DNA from: Alphaproteobacteria bacterium
Lineage (GTDB): Bacteria > Pseudomonadota > Alphaproteobacteria > CAAGCB01 > CAG-977
Assembly: GCA_017480385.1 (NCBI GenBank)
Contig: JAFVAT010000007.1
Location: forward strand, 90,334 to 154,333
Direction of reading: 5' to 3'
DNA: 64,000 bases
The translations under genes were made by a program, and so were the position numbers. A model generated the notes under the pieces. It saw only the letters and a program-made list of their open reading frames with translations. It had not been told where the DNA came from and did no database searches. Below are positions 37,506 to 46,283 of the stretch, piece after piece (position 1 is the stretch's first letter; each line of letters starts with the position of its first letter).

Positions 37506-38125
37506 TTCTTTTTTACCCCTGACAGCAAAAGAATAGTCCCTTCATCGCTTGAAATACTTTGTATTTTTTGAACGTTAAACCGGTATTTTTTCAAGGCCTG
37601 CGTTAATTCTTCTTCAGCCTTTACCCCTTTCATAAACAAACAGCGTACCTTTGTCTGCAAAAAAGGAAAAGCATACTTAATCAATTTATCCAAAGGCGCC
37701 AAAGCTCTGGCCGTAACCAAATCCACATTCAACAGTTTCATTTGTTCTATACGTTGATTATGGACTTCTGCGTTTAAATCACAAATTTTAATTACTTTAT
37801 TCAGAAACGCACTCTTTTTGCCGTCACTTTCCACCAAATGGAACACATATTTTCGATCAGTATCCATTGCCGCCAGTACCAAAGCCGGAAAACCGGCGCC
37901 GCTGCCCAAATCTAAAATCACATGATCCGAAGGCAAAAAAAGGGAAAACAACTGGGCTGAATCGAGAATATGTCTTGTCCATACGGCAGGCAAGGTAGAA
38001 GGACCGACTAAATTCATTTTTGTTTGTTCGGCCTCTAATAATTCAACGTATCTATCAAGCTTTTCAACAGCTGCCGGCGATAACTGCAGCCGTTTAATCA
38101 CCTGATCACGATCAGTTGTAATCAT
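37502..38125 (-). CDS. rsmG: 16S rRNA (guanine-527-N7)-methyltransferase RsmG
   Basis: RsmG (GidB) methylates G527 of 16S rRNA. The 207-residue protein has NLVGPSTLPAVWTRHILDSAQL and the SAM loop LDLGSGAGFPALVLA near residues 72-86. It heads rsmG-parA-parB on the minus strand. In many relatives mnmE and mnmG come right before it; here they lie 17 kb away, on the other side of the probable origin. Two parS sites lie just upstream. Confidence 0.96.
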   Translation of the reverse strand: MITTDRDQVIKRLQLSPAAVEKLDRYVELLEAEQTKMNLVGPSTLPAVWTRHILDSAQLFSLFLPSDHVILDLGSGAGFPALVLAAMDTDRKYVFHLVESDGKKSAFLNKVIKICDLNAEVHNQRIEQMKLLNVDLVTARALAPLDKLIKYAFPFLQTKVRCLFMKGVKAEEELTQALKKYRFNVQKIQSISSDEGTILLLSGVKKK

Positions 38126-38137
38126 TCTTTTTCCTTT

Positions 38138-38153
38138 TGTTTCACGTGAAACA
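38138..38153. promoter_or_regulatory. parS site upstream of rsmG
   Basis: TGTTTCACGTGAAACA is a perfect copy of the canonical 16-base ParB binding site, 13 bases upstream of the rsmG start and about 10.5 kb from the probable origin. A ParB complex here could also influence rsmG-parAB transcription. Confidence 0.95.
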
Positions 38154-38243
38154 TTTTGTTTAACGATTTTTTCTAAGATAACTTTTCTTCTTTGATAAAT
38201 TCAAGGAAAAATTTTTTATTTTATATTTCATATACAATTTTAC

Positions 38244-38259
38244 TGTTTCACGTGAAACA
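38244..38259. promoter_or_regulatory. parS site in the rsmG-hslU gap
   Basis: This is a second perfect TGTTTCACGTGAAACA, 106 bases from the first. The rest of the 755-base gap (38126-38880) is very AT-rich, with no gene, tRNA or clear hairpin that I can support, and no canonical DnaA box. Confidence 0.95.
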
Positions 38260-38880
38260 TTTTAATAAATAAAAACTCTTTCACCGCTGATATTAAAATC
38301 AAGCAAAGCGGTAAAGTGTCAAATCAGAAGCAAACGATAAAAAATATCATACATAATTCCTTTTTTAACCGACATCTTTCGAAGAGATGAGGTCTAAGTT
38401 AATGAAATATAAAAAATATAGGGACAAAAATTATCAAATATTAAAACATCTTTATATGAATATTCATCAACAGGATATGCAAAAAAGTTTGAATAAATCA
38501 TAATATTTCCAGAACGATATAATGAATTTTAACGCAAAATTTTAAATATATAAGCGAAATCAAAAATTTCGAGCATTGTGCCAAACGAAAATACATTAAA
38601 ATCAAAAGTTTAATTTATATCTTTTTAAAAATTGTTTTTGTCATGCTTAAGTTATTTTTTTGGAAAGCATTTTTCATACATCAACTCGACATAAAATCCA
38701 GATGAAAAATGCTTTCTCTTATCATTTGTAATCATCTTTTTAAATTCTTTATTACCAAGCCGTCCCTCCTCTATCGCAGCTTGATTGAATTTAAAAAATT
38801 TTTATGCATGGCCATAGACTTCCAAAGGAAAACCTTAGGCACATGCTTTTCCGGATTATAATTTTTCCGCAAGCCTGTTT

Positions 38881-40191
38881 TTATAAAATAAATTTAGAAA
38901 GATCAGATGTCTTTGTTAAAGAACCAACTTTTTCCAACACCTTTTCCTTGGTAATCGTTTCGGTCTCTCCTTGGCGTTCGGCAGCGGCAAAAGAAATGTC
39001 TTCCAGCAATTTTTCTAAAATCGTATGCAAGCGGCGAGCACCGATATTTTCAACGTTTTCATTGACTTCTGCCGCTAAAGCCGCAATTTCTTTGATTGCC
39101 TCATCTTCAAATTCCAATGTGAAATTTTCCGTTTTCAGCAATTCTTTATATTGCAGGATTAAATTAGCCTCCGGTTCACGCAGAATTTTATAAAAGTCTT
39201 CTTTCGTCAGCGGTTTTAATTCAACACGGATCGGCAAACGCCCCTGCAATTCAGGCAATAAATCAGACGGTTTAGAAATATGAAAAGCGCCAGAGGCAAT
39301 AAACAAAATATGATCCGTTTTAACCATGCCGTGCTTTGTCGTCACCGTCGTTCCTTCGATTAAAGGAAGCAGATCGCGTTGAACGCCTTCGCGGGAGACA
39401 TCAGGATTTTTGCCTTCGCTGCGACCGCAAATCTTGTCAAATTCATCAATAAAAATAATGCCGTTATTTTCAACGCTGCTAATTGCTTCCTGAATGACTT
39501 TGTCGGATTCGATCAGGTTATCACTTTCTTCTGTCACTAAAATTTCGTAAGAATCCTTAACAGTCATTTTCTTTTTACGCAAAGATATGCCCTTACCCCC
39601 CAGCAAATCACCCAAGCTGATCATACCCATTTGCGCTCCCGGCATACCCGGAATGTCAAAAGTCGGCATTGAATTGTTCGGCGCTTCCTGCACCTCGATT
39701 TCGATTTCCCTGTCGTCCAGAGAACCTTCGCGAAGCATCTTGCGGAATTTTTGACGTGTTTCTTCTGCAGCATTCACGCCGACCAAAGCATCAATGACAC
39801 GTTTTTCAGCGGCTTCTTCAGCCTTGACGTGAACGCTTTTGCGCATTTTTTTACGCGTCATTGTAATCGAAATCTCCAACAGATCCCGAATAATGCTTTC
39901 GACATCACGCCCGACGTAGCCGATTTCCGTAAACTTCGTCGCTTCCGTTTTAATAAAGGGAGCTTGTGCCAATTTCGCCAAGCGACGGGCGATTTCCGTC
40001 TTGCCAACGCCCGTAGGTCCGATCATCAGAATGTTTTTAGGAACGACTTCCTCTTTCAAAGCGGCGGGAAGCTGCTGGCGGCGCCACCGGTTGCGCAAAG
40101 CAACAGCAACAGCGCGCTTGGCTTCGGTTTGTCCGACAATGTGTCTGTCCAGTTCGGAAACGATTTCACGCGGAGAAAAAAACGTACTCAT
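38881..40191 (-). CDS. hslU: HslU, ATPase subunit of the HslUV protease
   Basis: HslU is the AAA+ unfoldase that feeds proteins into the HslV chamber. The 436-residue protein has Walker [16 protein letters not shown] near residue 57, the pore loop [12 protein letters not shown], Walker [11 protein letters not shown] and the C-terminal sensor 2 [13 protein letters not shown], ending SKFIL with the family Leu that docks to HslV. It overlaps hslV by 4 bases. Confidence 0.97.
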   Translation of the reverse strand: MSTFFSPREIVSELDRHIVGQTEAKRAVAVALRNRWRRQQLPAALKEEVVPKNILMIGPTGVGKTEIARRLAKLAQAPFIKTEATKFTEIGYVGRDVESIIRDLLEISITMTRKKMRKSVHVKAEEAAEKRVIDALVGVNAAEETRQKFRKMLREGSLDDREIEIEVQEAPNNSMPTFDIPGMPGAQMGMISLGDLLGGKGISLRKKKMTVKDSYEILVTEESDNLIESDKVIQEAISSVENNGIIFIDEFDKICGRSEGKNPDVSREGVQRDLLPLIEGTTVTTKHGMVKTDHILFIASGAFHISKPSDLLPELQGRLPIRVELKPLTKEDFYKILREPEANLILQYKELLKTENFTLEFEDEAIKEIAALAAEVNENVENIGARRLHTILEKLLEDISFAAAERQGETETITKEKVLEKVGSLTKTSDLSKFIL

Positions 40192-40730
40192 AGCTTTTCC
40201 ATAACAATGTTGTGATTAGTGTAAATGCAAATATCGGCAGCAATATCCATTGCTTTTTTAACAATTTCTTCGGCGGACATGTCGGTATCAATCAATGCCA
40301 AAGCCGCCGCCTGAGCGTAAGACCCGCCCGACCCGATGCCGATCAGGCCATGCTGCGGTTCCAGAACGTCGCCGTTTCCGGTAAGAACAAGCGTTGTTTC
40401 TTTATCCGACACGATCATCATCGCTTCCAACTTTCTTAAATAACGATCCGTACGCCAATCTTTTGCCAGTTCGACACAAGCGCGAGTCAGCTGACCGGAA
40501 AACTTTTCGATTTTTTCCTCCAGCCGTTCAAACAGCGTGAAAGCGTCCGCCGTTGCTCCGGCAAAACCGGCAATGATCGATCCGTTGCCTAACCGGCGTA
40601 CCTTACGCGCGTTGCTTTTTAAAACCGTATTGCCGAAAGTCACTTGCCCGTCACCGGCGATAACAACGGATTCATTCTTGCGCACACACAAAATTGTTGT
40701 TCCTCTTAAAGACGGCGTTTGATTGTCCAT
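40188..40730 (-). CDS. hslV: HslV, protease subunit of the HslUV protease
   Basis: HslV is the proteasome-like peptidase of HslUV. The 180-residue precursor has a short propeptide and then [10 protein letters not shown], in which the Thr after Gly is the expected N-terminal nucleophile; AGDGQVTFG and [11 protein letters not shown] are also family patterns. It is the first gene of hslVU and divergent from hisB, with 84 bases between for both promoters. Confidence 0.97.
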   Translation of the reverse strand: MDNQTPSLRGTTILCVRKNESVVIAGDGQVTFGNTVLKSNARKVRRLGNGSIIAGFAGATADAFTLFERLEEKIEKFSGQLTRACVELAKDWRTDRYLRKLEAMMIVSDKETTLVLTGNGDVLEPQHGLIGIGSGGSYAQAAALALIDTDMSAEEIVKKAMDIAADICIYTNHNIVMEKL

Positions 40731-40814
40731 GTGATCTCCTTATTGCTTGCATAAAAGTAAATCTGCGTTAAAGTGATTTAAAACAGATTATCGTCAAAAG
40801 GAAGAAAAAAAGCA

Positions 40815-41402
40815 ATGCGGCAAGTTCAAATAGAACGAAATACTACAGAAACGCAAATTACCGTGCAGTTGAATTTGGACGGAACCGGTATTTATAATAT
40901 CCAGACCGGCTGCGGTTTTTTCGATCATATGCTGGAACAGTTGTCCCGTCACAGTCTGATCGATTTAACAATTCAAGCAACCGGAGACTTACATATAGAC
41001 GCACATCATCTGGTTGAAGATACAGGAATTGTTTTGGGCAAAGCTTTGCTTGAAGCATTGGCAGACAAAACAGGGATCAACAGATACGGTTCGGCGTGTA
41101 TCCCGATGGACGAAGCGTTGACCCGCTGCGTTCTGGATTTAAGCGGTCGGACGGCTTTTGTCTGGCATGTCAAATTTCCGACAGAAAAGGTGGGAGACAT
41201 TGATACTGAAGTCTTTAAAGAATTTTTCGCCGCCGTTGCCGATAATTTAAAAGCGGCAATCCATATTGAAAACCTCTACGGCGACAATTCACACCACATT
41301 GCGGAATCCTGCTTTAAAGCTTTTGCCAGAGCTTTGCGGCATGCCGTTGAGATTGATCCAAAAGCAGCAAACATCACGCCCAGCACGAAAGGAGCTTTAT
41401 AA
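40815..41402 (+). CDS. hisB: Imidazoleglycerol-phosphate dehydratase
   Basis: HisB dehydrates imidazole glycerol phosphate in histidine synthesis. The 195-residue monofunctional enzyme has the metal-binding motifs GFFDHMLEQLSRHS, DAHHLVEDTGI and DNSHHIAESCFKAF. Its neighbours hisH, hisA and hisF, which often follow it after hslVU in alphaproteobacteria, are absent; a flavodoxin gene follows instead. Confidence 0.97.
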   Translation: MRQVQIERNTTETQITVQLNLDGTGIYNIQTGCGFFDHMLEQLSRHSLIDLTIQATGDLHIDAHHLVEDTGIVLGKALLEALADKTGINRYGSACIPMDEALTRCVLDLSGRTAFVWHVKFPTEKVGDIDTEVFKEFFAAVADNLKAAIHIENLYGDNSHHIAESCFKAFARALRHAVEIDPKAANITPSTKGAL

Positions 41403-42014
41403 ATGAAATACGTTTTAGGAATTATTCTGGCGGCTGTTGTTATCGGCGGTATCGCGGGAGCCGTTCATCTTTACCGCGTTTCGGCGAAAAACAAAAAGGA
41501 AATGGCGCAATACGCGAATAAATCCGCCGAAGTGACAAATAACCTCGGCAAAGTTCTGGTCGTATATTATTCACTGACCGGACACACAAAGGACATTGCT
41601 GAAAAGATTGCCGCCAAAACGAATGCGGATATGTTTGAAATCAAAACAAAAGAACCGTATCCTGAGGGCGCGAAATTATACACGACCTCGAAAAAAGAGA
41701 TCAAAAACAAACAGTATCCGGCTGTTGAAGCTTTGCCAAATATCGCCGATTATGATGTGATTTTTGTCGGCGCGCCCGTTTGGTGGTATACAATGGCCCC
41801 GCCTCTTTTCACTGTTTTAGGGCAAGTTGATTTTCAAGGCAAAAAAGTCGTGCCGTTTTCAACACAGGGAAGCAACGTCGGCACATTTTTTGAAGACTTT
41901 GCCGCCGCGGCTAAAAACGCAACCGTTTTACAGCACGCGGACTTTAACAACATAGACAAGAAATACGACAAGCAAGTCGAAGCCAAAATCGCCGATTGGA
42001 TCAACGGATTATAA
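41403..42014 (+). CDS. Membrane-anchored flavodoxin-like protein
   Basis: This 203-residue protein has an N-terminal membrane segment (residues 3-24) and a flavodoxin fold with the FMN phosphate loop YYSLTGHTKDIA near residue 56 and a GAPVWWYTMAPP loop. The anchor would place the flavin domain outside the cytoplasm if the segment is a signal anchor, or inside if inverted. The ATG abuts the hisB stop (TAAATG), so it is read from the same message. The electron donor and target are unknown. Confidence 0.82.
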   Translation: MKYVLGIILAAVVIGGIAGAVHLYRVSAKNKKEMAQYANKSAEVTNNLGKVLVVYYSLTGHTKDIAEKIAAKTNADMFEIKTKEPYPEGAKLYTTSKKEIKNKQYPAVEALPNIADYDVIFVGAPVWWYTMAPPLFTVLGQVDFQGKKVVPFSTQGSNVGTFFEDFAAAAKNATVLQHADFNNIDKKYDKQVEAKIADWINGL

Positions 42015-42031
42015 TTTTACAAACCTTAACG

Positions 42032-42061
42032 AAAAAGCCGGAGAATTTCTCCGGCTTTTTT
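42032..42061. terminator. Bidirectional intrinsic terminator
   Basis: The stem AAAAAGCCGGAGAA / TTCTCCGGCTTTTT has a minimal loop and lies between the convergent flavodoxin and acyltransferase genes. Confidence 0.92.
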
Positions 42062-42063
42062 CG

Positions 42064-43524
42064 TTATTCCAACCATTTTTTCAAAGCGCGTGTTGCGGGC
42101 AATTCAACTGTATGATGAATGATAAAACCAATAAGGCAAAAAAACGCGATATATACCGCTATCCCCATTAAATTAGAGGAAAAAGAGGATGGAAGTATTT
42201 TAAAAGATCTTAAAATCGGTATGCCGACAGATTGATGCGAGATATAAACAGCTAAGACATATCGGCTGATTTTTGCAAAAACAGGTTTTTCAAAAAAGCG
42301 GGAAACATATCCTTTCTGGACAACAAACAGATAAAGCAGAAACGCATAGCATACGATCAACATCATAATACTGCTTGGAAATATTTTTTCGTTAAACATA
42401 CAAATACAGGGAAATATTAGAAAACAAATTTCCGCGATCGTATATTGCCATGGTTTAAACAGGTTTTTATCTTGTTTCCGATTTAAATAAAACAACGCTA
42501 TGAAAAAACCCAATCCAATTCCTCCTAATCCCCGTGTTAAAGATTGTGTAATTATATATCCGATGTTTTCCTTATTGCCCAATCCTCCAAATCTGCCCCA
42601 ACCGAAACGTGAGCTGGCAGCATACCCGAAAAAAGTCAAAACAGCGATAATGACATAAACCGTTTCTTTTCGTTGAGTTTTCAACAAATAAAAATATAAC
42701 GCAGTGATCCAAAACAGAACGGATATATACCAAGCCGCACCCGTATAGGAATCGCCATTAAACAGTGTATTGCCAAAGAAAAACCAATCGGCTGATAATG
42801 TTGAAAAATTAATTCCGGATTTAAAAATACCACATATGACAGAACAGAAAACGATAATCGGTGCAAAACGAATAATCCTCTTTTTCATAAAATCGTATAC
42901 TGAAGAACATCTGCCATAAGTTAAAGCAAAGAAAAAGCCACTTAAAATAAAGAAAAATTCAACGCCATATCGACCAAGTGAAAAATATTTAAAGTATCCG
43001 GATATATGAAAAAATAAAACAACGAAGGTAAACACAATCCTTAAAAACTCGATATTCATCATTTTCGGCGGCTTGGAATCATCTTTCGGAAACCCGTATT
43101 TCAAAGAATTAATGAGAAACCACCCCAAATAATATCCCAAGCTGCCCAGAACAATCAGATTATAACAATTTATACTGATGCGATTTCTTAAGGCTTTCCC
43201 TACATATTCATTCTGATCTGTTAAAATAATATCTTGTTTTTTCCAACCGCGAAAATGCGTTTTTTTTATCATTTTCTCTTTGGAAACATTGATTTTAAAC
43301 CAAGCCAGCGTTTTTCCTTTGACTGCAAAAGAAACCTTTCCGTCTGAAGATACTTTTTTCTTTTCCGAATACAAATGATTTTCTTTATTGTATTCAAAAA
43401 AAATTTCCGTTCCTGGTTTTGAATCTGTTGAAAAAGTTATTTTTCCTTTATACGAAAACCATAAATTATGTGCTGCCGCCAATATAATCAAAGCCGCGAA
43501 AACGCCAAAAATCTTTTCTTTCAT
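42064..43524 (-). CDS. Acyltransferase_3-type membrane protein with N-terminal extra domain
   Basis: The C-terminal 350 residues of this 486-residue protein match the acyltransferase-3 (OafA/YrhL-like) family: NIEFLRIVFTFVVLFFHISG with the conserved His, the RYGVEFFFILSGFFFA motif, and about ten membrane segments. Such enzymes acylate O-antigen, glycans or peptidoglycan. The first 125 residues add a membrane segment and a beta-like periplasmic domain, not part of the core. It lies directly after the second RNA-like element; its ribosome site GGGGG may be paired in that element's last hairpin. The substrate is unknown. Confidence 0.85.
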   Translation of the reverse strand: MKEKIFGVFAALIILAAAHNLWFSYKGKITFSTDSKPGTEIFFEYNKENHLYSEKKKVSSDGKVSFAVKGKTLAWFKINVSKEKMIKKTHFRGWKKQDIILTDQNEYVGKALRNRISINCYNLIVLGSLGYYLGWFLINSLKYGFPKDDSKPPKMMNIEFLRIVFTFVVLFFHISGYFKYFSLGRYGVEFFFILSGFFFALTYGRCSSVYDFMKKRIIRFAPIIVFCSVICGIFKSGINFSTLSADWFFFGNTLFNGDSYTGAAWYISVLFWITALYFYLLKTQRKETVYVIIAVLTFFGYAASSRFGWGRFGGLGNKENIGYIITQSLTRGLGGIGLGFFIALFYLNRKQDKNLFKPWQYTIAEICFLIFPCICMFNEKIFPSSIMMLIVCYAFLLYLFVVQKGYVSRFFEKPVFAKISRYVLAVYISHQSVGIPILRSFKILPSSFSSNLMGIAVYIAFFCLIGFIIHHTVELPATRALKKWLE

Positions 43525-43540
43525 AAAAAAAATCCCCCGT

Positions 43541-43779
43541 AAACCGCCTTTCAGCGGCTCGGGAGGTTGAGAAAATCACATAGAACAATGATCCTTTTGA
43601 CCTTTAAAGCAATCCAATGATAAATCGGTGCTTCTGGACATACGTCAAAAGCCCCCCGAACCATCAATAAAGACAGTCGGGGATATTTTCCGTTTTTGCG
43701 ACAGGCAAAACGGATAACGGCGCATCTCTGCACCGGTTCTATGAAGGCTTTCTCACGGCCTCGCGCCCGCTAAGGCACT
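43541..43779 (-). ncRNA. Candidate structured RNA element, copy B (leader of acyltransferase gene)
   Basis: This is the reverse-strand counterpart of 8544-8796. It forms the same stems with changed sequence: hairpin 43682-43672 with 43665-43654; closing stem CUUUUGAC/GUCAAAAG (43651-43644 with 43601-43594); inner hairpin AAGCACCGAU with AUUGGAUUGCUU (43633-43624 with 43618-43607), which shares almost no bases with copy A yet still pairs. The 5' block CUUAGCGGGC and CCGUGAGAAAGC is conserved. The 3' hairpin lies next to the GGGGG ribosome site of the acyltransferase gene. The class is unknown to me. Confidence 0.68.
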
Positions 43780-43849
43780 TTATTGACGACCCCATGTCAT
43801 CAATACAAAATCAGAATACAGGGAAAACAAGTTCCGTTCAAAAGAAAAA

Positions 43850-43865
43850 TGTTCCACGTGAAACA
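43850..43865. promoter_or_regulatory. parS site between HTH gene B and RNA element B
   Basis: TGTTCCACGTGAAACA is the same one-base variant of the ParB site as in yggS. It lies about 5 kb from the probable origin, the closest of the four sites. Confidence 0.85.
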
Positions 43866-43866
43866 A

Positions 43867-43894
43867 GGGCGGTTTTCTTTTAAGAAAGCCGTCC
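43867..43894 (-). terminator. Long hairpin after HTH gene B
   Basis: A 13-bp imperfect stem (arms GGGCGGTTTTCTT and AAGAAAGCCGTCC with wobble pairs) lies 34 bases after the stop of the HTH gene. The T run after it on the minus strand is weak (TTGTTT), so it may be a terminator or a processing signal before the RNA element. Confidence 0.45.
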
Positions 43895-43927
43895 TTATTT
43901 CAAACGTTAAAAAAAGTTCCCAATATT

Positions 43928-44149
43928 TTAAATCAGTCCCAATTTCTGTGCTTTGACAACCGCCGCCGTCCGCGTTTTGACATTTAACCGCAACAAAATA
44001 CCGGAAACATGCAGTTTAACCGTTGAAACAGACAAATTCATTGCTTGAGCAATTTGTTTATTAAGCAGTCCCTTTGCCAGATATTTCAACACCTCTTTTT
44101 GTTTAAAGGTCAGATGAAAGCTGTTTTCAAATATTTTTTTGCTGCTCAT
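43928..44149 (-). CDS. Stand-alone LuxR/GerE-type HTH protein B
   Basis: This 73-residue protein consists of a LuxR-type DNA-binding domain alone: LTFKQKEVLKYLAKG, NKQIAQAMNLSVSTVKLHVS and the end shared with protein A (LNVKTRTAAVVKAQKLGLI). GGAGG lies 8 bases before the ATG. No sensor domain is encoded next to it. It precedes RNA element B and the acyltransferase gene on the same strand, repeating the order of islet A, and is divergent from the PEGA genes. It probably acts as a transcription regulator by homodimer; signal and target are unknown. Confidence 0.88.
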   Translation of the reverse strand: MSSKKIFENSFHLTFKQKEVLKYLAKGLLNKQIAQAMNLSVSTVKLHVSGILLRLNVKTRTAAVVKAQKLGLI

Positions 44150-44208
44150 TTTTTAGTCCTCCATTTATACAATTTTAAATTGTATATATTATTTAATATA
44201 CATTATTT

Positions 44209-44237
44209 GGTATATATCACCAAAAAACGGTTGTCTA
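44209..44237 (-). promoter_or_regulatory. Putative promoter of HTH gene B
   Basis: On the minus strand TAGACA (44237-44232) and TATACC (44214-44209) are 17 bases apart, matching the layout upstream of HTH gene A. The -10 lies in GGTGATATATACC, a near palindrome, and further AT-rich inverted repeats follow before the start. This 297-base divergent region must also hold the promoter of the PEGA gene. Confidence 0.5.
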
Positions 44238-44446
44238 TATAGTCTTTTGAACTATTTTTTGAATATATGAAAAAAGCTTTTTTAAAGGGCTCTTCCTTAC
44301 TTTTCACAAAACTGCGGCAACGGTTCAGAAGCAAGCGATACACAAACATTTACCGATGACACTAAAGAAAAAATCCGCCTTGATAAAAGGAGCGCTTTGA
44401 TTTATTTTCATAAGGTTTTTCTTTATTGATTTACAGGATGTCAATC

Positions 44447-46279
44447 ATGAAAAGCGTTTATTTTATCCCTGTTTTATTTTTGGCGGCGTGCGCCCAATCA
44501 ACATATTCCGAAAGCGCGCCGTCCTGGGTCAATTCTTTGCGAAGCGGCAATTCCACGTTGAAAATCATCAGCGGCGACAAAGTGCTGTTCCGTTCCAATT
44601 TCAAAAGCGACAAAATTTCCGACCGTGAAGAACTTTGCAACCTGTCCGTCGAACAAAACGAAAAATTCATTCGCAAAACTTATCCGCACTCGCGAACTAT
44701 CCCGATGACGGTCGAACTGCGCTATTATGACCCTAAAGTCAAAGATTGCTCTACAACGATCAGCGTACCGCGCTCTTTTACGGACGGGGAAAACGATTCC
44801 GATAAAAAACTGGTCGGCGTTCAGGGAGAAAACACAGGTATTTTGAATCTGACGACAATTCCGACCGCGCAGGCGGACGTTTATATTGATGACATGCCTT
44901 TTTCTCAAAGCAATTCCAACATCAAAATCGCTTTGACGGCGGGAAAGCATACGTTGAAAATCGATCATCGCAATTATGAGCAGTTTGAGCAGAAAATCAC
45001 TATTCCGGTTAAAGGAGAAACTCCCGTTTCTGCTAAATTGGTTCCGGCAAAAGTGAATGTGACTGTCAATGTATTGAACAGCGACATCAAAGCAGATGTT
45101 TTCGTAAACGATGTTTATAAAGGCAAAACGCCGCTGACCGTTCCGGCAGAAATCAATCAGGACAATGTCTTTACCTTAAAACACGATGAATTTCTGGAAA
45201 ATTCCGTCACACTGAAGGCTTCGGATATGCGCCGCGGCGACAATGTCAAACTGAACAACATTGTCTTGACGGAAAAGCCGTCTTATATCAGCTTTACGAC
45301 TGATCCGGCCGGTGCGGAAGTCTTTATCGACAGCAAAAAGGCCGGTACGACGCCGCTTGAAAAATATGAAATCTCGCGCGGTTTTCACCGTTATGAAGTG
45401 TTTAAAAACGGCTTTTTCACAGCCAAAGGGGAAATCAACGCCGTCGGCGGAAACTCTATTTCCAAAAATCTGCGTTTGACCCGCGATGCCGATTTACAGT
45501 TTACCGTACTGGATACGCCTGAACAGCAGCAAAGCAAATCCGCTCCTGTTGCCGCCAAGAAAAAAGAAGCCATCGATATTGTGCTGCGTGATAAATACCA
45601 CACGTATGAATTTAAAGAAAATCCGGTTACCCTGCCTTTGATGCCGAACGCCGCCACGCGCGAAGATATTATTATGGCTCTGATGCGCTGGGATTATCCC
45701 GATCAATTGATCCGCGCTTCCGCTTCCTACAACAAAAACGGCGAGTTTTTTCTTAAGATTTCGTTAGATGAAGAAACATATCGGCAAACCGTTTATAACA
45801 AGATTCTGATGATTCTGAAAAAAATTCCAAAAAAATCGGACGCCTGCTTTGTTAAAAAAGAACGCGTCTGGACAGGAAAGTATGATAACAACAACTATAA
45901 AATTTACGAAACAAAGGTTACAAAAAATTGTCGGGAAGGAATAGAACTGGCCAAATCGACGACTTCTTCAGACACAAAAGATTTTAACATTCAGTTGTTA
46001 AGTGACAAACCTTATTTTTCCGTTTCAAATGTGCTGAAAAGAAAAATCAAAATCACCGCAGAACTGGAAAACGGGCATAAAAAATTCTTTTTTGTTCCTT
46101 TCAGCGTTCAGAAATTTAAAGTCGATAAAGAACGAATAAGCTTTGTTCCCGTTTTCGATATCGTTAAAAAAGATTTCACCGTCATCAAAAAAACAAAAAA
46201 TTCCGTTTTGATTATGAAAAAAATCAATACAAGCGACATTAAAAGCATCAAACTTACCGTTGAAACGGATAAGGATTAA
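44447..46279 (+). CDS. PEGA-domain lipoprotein (large)
   Basis: This 610-residue protein has a lipobox FLAAC (Cys near residue 15) and several PEGA-type repeats, short beta domains with patterns such as TIPTAQADVYIDDMPF, DVFVNDVYKGKTPLTVP and FTTDPAGAEVFIDSKKAGTTPL at about residues 145-330. PEGA modules occur on surface and wall-associated proteins. The C-terminal 250 residues are not recognised. The ATG at 44447 is chosen because it opens the signal peptide, with AGGA upstream. It is followed by a second PEGA lipoprotein after 4 bases. Confidence 0.78.
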   Translation: MKSVYFIPVLFLAACAQSTYSESAPSWVNSLRSGNSTLKIISGDKVLFRSNFKSDKISDREELCNLSVEQNEKFIRKTYPHSRTIPMTVELRYYDPKVKDCSTTISVPRSFTDGENDSDKKLVGVQGENTGILNLTTIPTAQADVYIDDMPFSQSNSNIKIALTAGKHTLKIDHRNYEQFEQKITIPVKGETPVSAKLVPAKVNVTVNVLNSDIKADVFVNDVYKGKTPLTVPAEINQDNVFTLKHDEFLENSVTLKASDMRRGDNVKLNNIVLTEKPSYISFTTDPAGAEVFIDSKKAGTTPLEKYEISRGFHRYEVFKNGFFTAKGEINAVGGNSISKNLRLTRDADLQFTVLDTPEQQQSKSAPVAAKKKEAIDIVLRDKYHTYEFKENPVTLPLMPNAATREDIIMALMRWDYPDQLIRASASYNKNGEFFLKISLDEETYRQTVYNKILMILKKIPKKSDACFVKKERVWTGKYDNNNYKIYETKVTKNCREGIELAKSTTSSDTKDFNIQLLSDKPYFSVSNVLKRKIKITAELENGHKKFFFVPFSVQKFKVDKERISFVPVFDIVKKDFTVIKKTKNSVLIMKKINTSDIKSIKLTVETDKD

Positions 46280-46283
46280 AAAA

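Noticed and set aside
38126-38880. AT-rich gap near parS as the origin
   Set aside because: It has parS sites but no canonical DnaA box; the gap between rho and maf has five box-like sites.
8204-44149. The two inverted cassettes as ends of a 35-kb invertible segment
   Set aside because: The copies have diverged too far for ready recombination and no recombinase gene is near.
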